From Lichenicola sp964249915 (lineage in GTDB: Bacteria; Pseudomonadota; Alphaproteobacteria; Acetobacterales; Acetobacteraceae): DNA of 39,137 bases. Position 1 is the first letter of the stretch. Each line of letters starts with the position of its first letter. The position numbers and the translations under genes are program-made. The stretch lies in NCBI GenBank assembly GCA_964249915.1, contig CAXUEL010000010.1, forward strand, positions 1 to 39,137, written 5' to 3'. This document shows positions 29,607 to 35,293 of this stretch, in pieces. The notes beneath the pieces were generated by a model. The model was not told where the DNA came from, did no database searches, and was given only the letters and a program-made list of their open reading frames with translations.

Positions 29607-30069
29607 GCCCTTGCAGGCTGTCCTGAGCAGCTGGACCCTTTCCGCGTGCACCGCCGCCGCCTGCCTGCTGGCATCGCTTCTGCTGGCATCGCTCCTGCTG
29701 GGCGTCGCGGCCACCTGGGTGGTGGCGTCGCTGCATCGCCGGTGGCGACGGGCGGCGCGGCAGCTGGCGCTGGTCCTGCTGGTTCCCGGCATCGTCCTGG
29801 CCGTCCGTCCGGAAAGGCTGGCTGTCGCGCAAGGCCCCGCTGCCGGCGCCATGCTCCTGATCCTTGGCGTCCTGCCCGTGTTGATGCTGCCGGTGCTGTC
29901 CAGGCTGGCCGGGATGCTGGACGGCCAGGTCCGGACCGCATCCGGCCTCGGCGCCGGGCGGATCGCGATCCTGCGTCTGGTGTGGCTGCCGCAGCTGGGA
30001 TGGCCCGTGCTACTGGGCACGCTGCTGAGCGGGCTGCTCGACCTCGTGGCGCTGGCGCTTCGTCGTTGA
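29587..30069 (+). CDS. Short ABC permease-like membrane protein
   Basis: A 160-residue, four-helix membrane protein. Residues around 115-145 (ASGLGAGRIAILRLVWLPQL) fit the EAA loop of importer permeases, in which a G-x9-I-x-LP core contacts the ATPase. Normal permeases have about 270 residues and six helices, so this one lacks roughly a third to a half. The frame is intact, with no sign of a frameshift in either flank. The ATG at 29587 overlaps the binding-protein gene by 20 bases; TTG at 29611 is an alternative start. It is the third gene of the odd ABC-like module. Confidence 0.6.
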   Translation: MPGSAGEPLQAVLSSWTLSACTAAACLLASLLLASLLLGVAATWVVASLHRRWRRAARQLALVLLVPGIVLAVRPERLAVAQGPAAGAMLLILGVLPVLMLPVLSRLAGMLDGQVRTASGLGAGRIAILRLVWLPQLGWPVLLGTLLSGLLDLVALALRR

Positions 30070-30126
30070 GGTGCGACCGACGCGTCGTTCTTCCTTATCG
30101 TCGCGCGAAATCGTAACCTGCTTCCC

Positions 30127-30666
30127 ATGCGTTCGCCGGCACCGTTCTGGAAGACCAAGACCCTCGAGCAGATGACCGCCGCGGAGTGGGAGTCGCTGTG
30201 CGACGGCTGCGGCCGCTGCTGCCTGCACAAGCTGCGGACCGAGGACACGGACGAGATCCTCTACACCAACGTCGCTTGCCGGCTGCTCGACACCGACAGC
30301 TGCGCCTGCTCCGACTACGGGCGCCGCCGCCGCAAGGTGCCGGACTGCGTGCAGCTCACCCCCGCCGCCCTGGCGGAGATCGACTGGCTGCCGCCATCCT
30401 GCGGCTACCGGCGGATCGCCGAGGGACGCGGCCTCGCCTGGTGGCATCCGCTGGTATCGAGACAAGCCGACAGCGTGCACGCGGCCGGGATCTCCGTGCA
30501 GGGCCGCGCGATCAGCGAGCGCGTGGCCGGACCGCTCGAGCATCACGTCGTCGACTGGCCGGGACTTACGCCGCGCCAGGCGCGCTCCGCTCCGGGACGG
30601 GATCCCGTGATCCGGCGCCGCACGGCAGCCGAAGCCGACCTGCCTGCGGGACCGGTGGATCGATGA
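30127..30666 (+). CDS. ycgN: YcgN-family cysteine-cluster protein
   Basis: UPF0260/YcgN proteins carry a CxxCxxCC-type cluster, probably a metal or Fe-S site; their role is unknown. The 179-residue protein has the family pattern FWKTKTLEQMTAAEWESLCD, GCGRCCLHKL, the CRLLDTDSCACSDYGRR block with further cysteines, and VPDCVQLTPAAL. The C-terminal tail is longer and more basic than usual. It overlaps the next gene by 4 bases (ATGA). Confidence 0.88.
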   Translation: MRSPAPFWKTKTLEQMTAAEWESLCDGCGRCCLHKLRTEDTDEILYTNVACRLLDTDSCACSDYGRRRRKVPDCVQLTPAALAEIDWLPPSCGYRRIAEGRGLAWWHPLVSRQADSVHAAGISVQGRAISERVAGPLEHHVVDWPGLTPRQARSAPGRDPVIRRRTAAEADLPAGPVDR

Positions 30667-31436
30667 CATCGGGCTCGTTCCGGAGGCCGCTCCGCGCAGC
30701 GCCCGGACGGGATCGCAATACCCCGCCGTCCGGGCGGTCGGAGCTGCTGCACCTTCCCGGCGGGGACATGCCGGTGCGCTGGCGACGCTGCACGCGGGCA
30801 CGCCGGGTTTCGTTGCGGATCGATCCCCGCGCCGGTGCGGTGGTGGTGACCCTGCCGACCCGGGCCGCCCGTGCTGCCGGCCTGGCACTGCTGCATGCCC
30901 ATGCCGATTGGGCCGCAGGCCGGCTCGCCGCGCTGCCGGACGTGGTCCGGCTCGACGACGGGGCAGTGGTGCTGGTCGACGGCCGTTCCCGCGTCATACG
31001 CCACCGGCCGGAGGCACGACGCGGCGTCTGGCTGGAAGCGGACGAGATCCGGGTCAGCGGCGAGCAAGCCTTCCTGCCCAGGCGGGTGACCGACTTCCTT
31101 CGCGCCGAGGCTCGCCTGCGCTTGTCGCGCCTGGTGACGCAGATCGCGGCCCACGATGCGGCCGGGCCTGACCTGCTGCCGGCCCGCCTGAGCATCAAGG
31201 ACACCGCAACTCGCTGGGGCAGCTGTTCGTCCGATCGGACGGTGATGTTCAGCTGGCGCCTGGTGATGGCGCCGCCCGAAGTCCAGCACTACGTGGTCGC
31301 GCACGAGCTGGCCCATCTACGCCACCTCGATCATGGCAGAGCGTTCTGGTGCCTGGTCGAGCGGCTGACGCCGCACCGCGCCCAGGCCGAAGCCTGGCTG
31401 AAGCACAACGGCCCCACCCTGCTGCGAACCGGCTGA
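30663..31436 (+). CDS. YgjP/DUF45-type zinc metallopeptidase
   Basis: A member of the YgjP-like (WLM/SprT-like) metallohydrolase family. The 257-residue protein has the conserved RWGSCSSDRTVMFSWRL block and the zinc-binding HELAHLRHLDH motif (HExxH with a third histidine five residues on), followed by FWCLVERLTP. The family's substrate in bacteria is unknown; it is often chromosomal and constitutive. ATG at 30663 overlaps the ycgN stop. It ends 75 bases before tRNA-Leu. Confidence 0.87.
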   Translation: MTSGSFRRPLRAAPGRDRNTPPSGRSELLHLPGGDMPVRWRRCTRARRVSLRIDPRAGAVVVTLPTRAARAAGLALLHAHADWAAGRLAALPDVVRLDDGAVVLVDGRSRVIRHRPEARRGVWLEADEIRVSGEQAFLPRRVTDFLRAEARLRLSRLVTQIAAHDAAGPDLLPARLSIKDTATRWGSCSSDRTVMFSWRLVMAPPEVQHYVVAHELAHLRHLDHGRAFWCLVERLTPHRAQAEAWLKHNGPTLLRTG

Positions 31437-31511
31437 TCGACGCACCGGCACCAGAGGGCCCGCCTTGCGCACCGGATCCGGTTGACGCATGACCGGACAG
31501 ATATCTCGGCT

Positions 31512-31596
31512 GCCCGCCTGGCGGAATGGTAGACGCAGCGGACTTAAAATCCGCAGTCCATAGGGCGTGCCGGTTCGAGTCCGGCGGCGGGCACCA
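31512..31596 (+). tRNA. tRNA-Leu (anticodon UAA)
   Basis: The 85-base sequence folds as a class II tRNA. The acceptor stem GCCCGCC pairs with GGCGGGC, and a genomic ACCA follows. The anticodon stem GCGGA/TCCGC encloses the loop CTTAAAA with anticodon TAA at 31545-31547. A long variable arm follows, and the T-arm is GCCGG-TTCGAGT-CCGGC. The mobile element begins directly after its 3' end, so its 3' part is the likely attachment site. Confidence 0.97.
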
Positions 31597-31634
31597 GGAG
31601 CAGTCCTTAACTAACTGATTTGACAGCGTTCTTG

Positions 31635-31799
31635 TTAATTTTGGACGGTTCTACCCATCTTGAGACCCCTCTTGGTGCAAGTTTGGTGCTTCCTGCGGCG
31701 TGGCGCCTTCGCCAGGCACCGGGCTGCGAGGATTTGGATGTAGGCCAGCTCCACCGGCGTCAGCTTGGCCTCGATCTGCGCCCTGTGGTCATGCCTCAT
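31635..31799 (-). CDS. Small basic protein at the tRNA-proximal end
   Basis: A 54-residue frame starting at ATG 31799, overlapping the end of the previous gene by 11 bases. It reads MRHDHRAQIEAKLTPVELAY and then IQILAARCLAKAPRRRK, a compact amphipathic helix followed by a strongly basic tail. I do not recognise the family. The start overlap, helix and direction suggest a real gene; its last ~18 codons may be sequence acquired at the integration junction. Confidence 0.5.
   Translation of the reverse strand: MRHDHRAQIEAKLTPVELAYIQILAARCLAKAPRRRKHQTCTKRGLKMGRTVQN
31672..31689. repeat. Two TTGGTGC direct repeats near the tRNA
   Basis: TTGGTGC occurs at 31672-31678 and 31683-31689, 11 bases apart (one helical turn) and about 80 bases inside the element from the tRNA 3' end. 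They could be arm-type integrase sites. They also fall within the small gene at 31635-31799. Confidence 0.3.
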
Positions 31800-32355
31800 C
31801 CGACAGGACCGGCTCGGGCAGCACCGCCTCGGGCTCGAAGTCGGCCGCCGTCAGCCGCTCTTGTTCCCGATCCAGCAGGAACCCGTGTCGCTTGAGGTAG
31901 GCGGCCTGGCTCTCGAACACGGCCGGCTGATCCTGCGGAGGGTCCGTCTCCCACTCCAAGGAAAGCCCGAAGGCGAAGTGCCTCCAGAGAAAGCGCTCCC
32001 CGGGCTCCGGCGGAAGCTCGTGCACGGACACGCCACCGCCGCCTATCCGGGCCCGCGGCTCGCACACGTCGGTCTGACGCAACCACCGCGGAGAGGAGAA
32101 GTGCCACCAGCACGACAGCCGGGTGCCGGGGTTCTCCACCGCCCATTCGGCCACGATGCCGGCCGCGTGCTCCTCCCAGTACTCTTCGATGGTGCGCACC
32201 GCCAGATCGCCCTTTCTGGGCCGCCGGGTATGCGCAAACACTTCGAAAGCGCGCTCCGGAGGCACTTTCGGTATGGGTAAATCATGCAGGATGGCGAAGA
32301 CGACGTCCGACACGTCCAGGCGTCGGAACTTGGCACGCCGGCGCTTGACGGGCAT
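31789..32355 (-). CDS. Phage protein found beside terminases, unknown role
   Basis: A 188-residue protein with CWWHFSSPRWLRQTD, a GxGG segment (ARIGGGGVSVHEL), FAFGLSLEWETD and the block FESQAAYLKRHGFL. I recall this last pattern from proteins encoded between the small and large terminase genes of alphaproteobacterial prophages. It starts 3 bases after the TerS stop codon and is translationally close to it. Molecular function is unknown. Downstream, where a large terminase would be expected, only a 54-codon gene and the tRNA are found. Confidence 0.65.
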   Translation of the reverse strand: MPVKRRRAKFRRLDVSDVVFAILHDLPIPKVPPERAFEVFAHTRRPRKGDLAVRTIEEYWEEHAAGIVAEWAVENPGTRLSCWWHFSSPRWLRQTDVCEPRARIGGGGVSVHELPPEPGERFLWRHFAFGLSLEWETDPPQDQPAVFESQAAYLKRHGFLLDREQERLTAADFEPEAVLPEPVLSDEA

Positions 32356-32358
32356 CGG

Positions 32359-32697
32359 CTACGGCCTCCGGTTGGATCTGAGAGCCGGTCCACGGAGCGG
32401 AGCCGCGACCATCTCGACGTCGAGATCCAGCTCCCTGATGAGGCGGGCAAAGCGGATCTGGGAGTCGCGCTCGATCGCAACTTCCGGGCGCGCACGTGGA
32501 AAGTCGAAGCGATCGACCACCGTTAGCCCGTGTTTGCTCAGCGCTTCGCGGGCTTCCATCGAGCGATCCCAGGCCTCGCACGCGAGCATTAGCAGGCGCA
32601 CGTGATGATCCTCGAGCTCGTAGTCCGCGAGCACGGCGGTGAACCATTTCCGCGTCGGCGGGCGAAGGTGCCGAGGGGGTCGGATTGGGTTTGGCAT
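32359..32697 (-). CDS. P27-family phage terminase small subunit
   Basis: TerS recognises the pac or cos site and loads DNA onto the large terminase for packaging. The 112-residue product has the P27-family pattern HLRPPTRKWFTAVLADYELE, then a helix with HHVRLLMLACEAWDRSMEA, REALSKHGLTVVDRF, and a C-terminal RDSQIRFARLIRELDLD helix. I use ATG 32697 because it yields the usual family N-terminus; the ribosome-binding site is weak. No large subunit follows. In a phage satellite a lone TerS could redirect the helper's packaging. Confidence 0.8.
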   Translation of the reverse strand: MPNPIRPPRHLRPPTRKWFTAVLADYELEDHHVRLLMLACEAWDRSMEAREALSKHGLTVVDRFDFPRARPEVAIERDSQIRFARLIRELDLDVEMVAAPLRGPALRSNRRP

Positions 32698-32850
32698 GAA
32701 AAATCTCGTTTGAACGGGGGCAGGATGCGCAAAGATTCGGTGGGGATACGGTTCACAGCGGCTCAACTGGTAGGAATGCGACCCTAGGGGGGGGGTGCTG
32801 AGCTGGCCCGCAGACGCAGCGGGTCAGATTGCTTGCTCCTGCCGAGCGCA

Positions 32851-32868
32851 CCCGTCGTTTTCGACGGG
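32851..32868 (-). terminator. Hairpin after the integrase gene
   Basis: A perfect 7-bp stem (CCCGTCG pairing with CGACGGG) with a 4-base loop starts 5 bases after the integrase stop. It is a plausible terminator separating int from the downstream terS, but it lacks a U-tract. Confidence 0.45.
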
Positions 32869-32873
32869 CTAGG

Positions 32874-33755
32874 TCACTCGTTCAGGAACTTCGCCGAGCC
32901 GGTGCCTGGCCGCACGTGCACGTAGCGGCTGGTGGTCGCGAGGTTGGCGTGGCCGAGCGACGCCTGTAGCTCGTGAGGCGGACAGCCACGGTCGACGGCG
33001 TGCGATCCATGCGCATGCCTCAGCCAATGGCAGGACACCTCGGGCGGCAACCCCGCGCGCTTGGCCGCAGCCTTCACGACGCGATGCACCGCAGACTGGT
33101 CGAGCCGACCGCCTTTCATGGAGCGGAACACCGGCGCATCCTCGGTGGCGCCGCGTCGCAACGCTGCGAGCGTCCGCCACAGCTTCGGCAGGATGATCAC
33201 CGGCCGCGTCTTGCCGCCCTTGCCGAACACGTTGGCGACGCCGCCTTCCTTCGTGCCGCGCAGGTCACGCCACGTCAGCGCGCAGGCTTCCGAGATCCGC
33301 AGGCCGCCGAAGTAGCACAACCGCAGCAGCGCGTTGTTCCGCGCGCTGGGTTCCAGCTCCAGCAACCGCTGCACCTGGGCCTCGCTGATGATGCGCTCGG
33401 AGAGCCGGTCCTTCAGCTTCGGGACCTTCACCGCGCCAGCGGCGTCGAACGGCAGGTAGCCGATGCGGTGGCCATACGCGAAGAGGCTCTTCGCCGCCGC
33501 CGCCTTGCGGCACTGGCTCGCTGGCTTGAGGTGCAACAGCGCACCCATGAAGCGCTGCAGGTCCCCGATCGTGGCGTCGCGCAGCGGCTTGCCGAGATGC
33601 GCGAGCAGCACCGCCACGTCGGCGCGATACGCTTTCTGCGTTGTCGCCGGCCGCCCGTGCAGCCACAGCTCGACCAGCTCGTGATCGTTGTGCGCCTGTC
33701 CCGCCGGCGGCGGGGACTGCGCTTCCTCGGGACGCTCTTCTGTGGTGTCGTTCAT
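32874..33755 (-). CDS. Tyrosine recombinase/integrase
   Basis: A 293-residue integrase that probably inserts the element at tRNA-Leu. It has a SAM-like core-binding domain (about 27-115) and a catalytic domain with the expected residues: Arg in GGLRISEACALTW, Lys in GKGGKTR, the HWLRHAHGSHA box, His in LGHANLATTSRYVHV and the Tyr in the same stretch. It resembles XerC/D-type enzymes in size, without the N-terminal arm-binding domain of lambda Int. It is separated from the tRNA by terS and two small genes. Confidence 0.93.
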   Translation of the reverse strand: MNDTTEERPEEAQSPPPAGQAHNDHELVELWLHGRPATTQKAYRADVAVLLAHLGKPLRDATIGDLQRFMGALLHLKPASQCRKAAAAKSLFAYGHRIGYLPFDAAGAVKVPKLKDRLSERIISEAQVQRLLELEPSARNNALLRLCYFGGLRISEACALTWRDLRGTKEGGVANVFGKGGKTRPVIILPKLWRTLAALRRGATEDAPVFRSMKGGRLDQSAVHRVVKAAAKRAGLPPEVSCHWLRHAHGSHAVDRGCPPHELQASLGHANLATTSRYVHVRPGTGSAKFLNE

Positions 33756-33803
33756 ATAACGCGCCGCCTCACGGCGGGACCCCTAGTCTATTTTCAGTTA
33801 TTC

Positions 33804-33817
33804 GGCGGTTAACCGCC
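33804..33817. promoter_or_regulatory. Palindrome upstream of the integrase gene
   Basis: GGCGGTTAACCGCC is a perfect 14-bp palindrome 49 bases upstream of the integrase start, in a short AT-richer stretch. It is a candidate operator for int control. A CCGCC-TCAC-GGCGG hairpin (33764-33777) lies between it and the start codon. Confidence 0.4.
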
Positions 33818-33920
33818 AATCTTGCAGGCAGGAACGCCAGAAATAACCATGCAAGAGAATAGACATTCCCTTGCGTCCTATCCCGACTGTTCCAGCCCAG
33901 ACGCCAGGATAATCGAAGCG

Positions 33921-34436
33921 TTATCTTGCGTTCTTGTCGACCGAAACCCGGCGGCGAGAGGCAGTGGATCGGCCGGTGGTTCGTCCAGGAGCGGTCCCGG
34001 TGCCGGCGGCGTCCTTGCCCCAGGTCGACATGCCAGGCAGCAGGTCGACCTGGCGCAAGCCCGCGACGATCGCGGCAACACCTCGCGCCTCAAGCCGGCC
34101 GGCCCAGACGTGCGAGCAGCCGAGCCGGGGCGCGAGTTGGCGGAGCGACAGGCCGGAGGCCCGAAGCTGTACGGCGCGACGCACCGCTTCATCCTCATTA
34201 CGGAGGTGCACCAGCCAGGCTAGGGCTTCGTCCGCCTCTGCAATCTCTAACGCGTCGGGACGCGGATCGTCGGGCTGGCGTCGGTCCTTCCCCTCCTCGG
34301 CCATGCCGATGCCATGCGCCAGGCGGTAGCCTTGTGGCCACTTCTTCGACGGGAGGCGCCGCAGCGTCTCGAACGCTTCTGCAAGGCGGCGACGCACGAC
34401 CAGCTCGGTCACGACGTCGCTCAGCGGCCGGCGCAT
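33921..34436 (-). CDS. HTH protein, DUF6362-like
   Basis: A 171-residue protein with an N-terminal helical part (VVTELVVRRRLAEAFETLRR, PSKKWPQGYRLA) and a helix-turn-helix segment around residues 87-122 (AVQLRASGLSLRQLAPRLGC, then SHVWAGRLEARGV). The pattern resembles DUF6362-type phage regulators, but I am unsure of the family. The C-terminal 40 residues are low-complexity Gly/Thr/Arg. An inverted pair CTGTTT/AAACAG lies about 75 bases upstream (34509-34522). It could regulate terS-side genes. Confidence 0.6.
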   Translation of the reverse strand: MRRPLSDVVTELVVRRRLAEAFETLRRLPSKKWPQGYRLAHGIGMAEEGKDRRQPDDPRPDALEIAEADEALAWLVHLRNEDEAVRRAVQLRASGLSLRQLAPRLGCSHVWAGRLEARGVAAIVAGLRQVDLLPGMSTWGKDAAGTGTAPGRTTGRSTASRRRVSVDKNAR

Positions 34437-34621
34437 GCAGTGCCTTCAAGATGGGAAAGCGTTGGGCGCGGAAGCCGAACGATGCCGTATCTCATTGTCC
34501 GATCGGGCCTGTTTGTAAACAGTTAACTACCGCCTCGGCATCGATGGACTTGCCACGCTGCAAGTTATCGTGCCGGCGAAGCGTGTCTGTATGGTCCCCG
34601 ACAGCTCTGGATGCTTCGCTC

Positions 34622-35293
34622 TTACTCCGCGAGATTTCTTGTCCGGACTACCGCCAGCGCGATCGTCTCCAGGCCTGTCGGCGGATGGCAGGTCGAGCAG
34701 CACCATCCGCGGGCGCCGCCTTCGAGCGACCACCAGGAGCCGCCAAGGCAGCACGAGCACCAATCCCCCGGAAGCGGCAGGTGAAGCGGATCCGCCCAGG
34801 ACACCGGCTGCCGTTGGTCCGGCGGCAGATCGTCCCGCATGACGATGCGGTTGAGGGTCCGGATGCACGCAAGAGGCCGGGAAAACCGGCCGAGCCACTC
34901 GGCGTCGGCGGTCCGCTTCGGCGCCTCATCATGAGTTATCCACAGCCCTTCATCGGGTGACGTTTTTTCTGCCGGGGCAGCCGGGGCAGCCGGGGCACCC
35001 CCCTCAAAAGTGGCGGTTTTCTGCGGTTTTTCGGGTGGTGACTGCCGGGGCACCTGCCGGGGCAGTGCCGGGGCAGCCGGGGCAGGTTCTTCTTCTTGTG
35101 CCCCGCCTGCCCCGGCAGGTGCCCCGGCAAAATCAGGGGTAGCGGGGCAGGCAGATTGGCGGTTTTCCGCTATTTCTGAAGGGGGTGCCCCGCCTGCCCC
35201 GGCTGCCCCGGCAGAAAAAGCGTTACCCGATTGAGGTTGTGGATAACTCGTGGTCTGGCGAAGCGCATCTGCGAGCCGAGCGAGGTCAGGCAA
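34622..35293 (-). CDS. Zinc-ribbon protein with Pro/Ala-rich linker
   Basis: A 223-residue protein in three parts: a short N-terminal helix (LARLADALRQ); a ~110-residue Ala/Pro/Gly/Glu-rich linker encoded by the large inverted repeat at 34933-35249; and a C-terminal zinc-ribbon-like domain with Cys179, 181 and 182 and Cys198, 199 and 202 in WCSCC...GWCCSTCHPP. Such CHPP ribbons are common in small phage and plasmid replication proteins. The start is TTG 35293, 5 bases after a strong GGGAGG, overlapping the primase stop by 8 bases. DNA binding is likely; the exact role is unknown. Confidence 0.65.
   Translation of the reverse strand: MPDLARLADALRQTTSYPQPQSGNAFSAGAAGAGGAPPSEIAENRQSACPATPDFAGAPAGAGGAQEEEPAPAAPALPRQVPRQSPPEKPQKTATFEGGAPAAPAAPAEKTSPDEGLWITHDEAPKRTADAEWLGRFSRPLACIRTLNRIVMRDDLPPDQRQPVSWADPLHLPLPGDWCSCCLGGSWWSLEGGARGWCCSTCHPPTGLETIALAVVRTRNLAE
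34936..34944 (+). promoter_or_regulatory. DnaA box, left
   Basis: TTATCCACA, a perfect match to the DnaA box consensus TTATNCACA. It is extended to GAGTTATCCACA, which is shared with the right-hand box. Confidence 0.75.
35238..35246 (-). promoter_or_regulatory. DnaA box, right
   Basis: TTATCCACA on the minus strand, perfect and in opposite orientation to the left box, 293 bases away. The same three flanking bases (GAG) are conserved. Confidence 0.75.

Larger units (their letters stand above)
34933..35249. repeat. 317-bp imperfect inverted repeat, candidate replication origin
   Basis: The two halves are mirror images over most of their length: a perfect 12-bp outer pair containing DnaA boxes (34933-34944 with 35238-35249), a 38-bp pair with two mismatches (34969-35006 with 35177-35214), and a perfect 23-bp inner pair (35043-35065 with 35107-35129). 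Multiple GCCGGGGCA units run one way on the left and the opposite way on the right. It lies inside the zinc-ribbon reading frame just downstream of the primase gene. Confidence 0.7.

Noticed and set aside
34509..34522. CTGTTT/AAACAG pair as a LexA box
   Set aside because: Spacing gives CTG-N8-CAG, not the N10 of the enterobacterial box, and alphaproteobacterial LexA uses GTTC-N7-GTTC.
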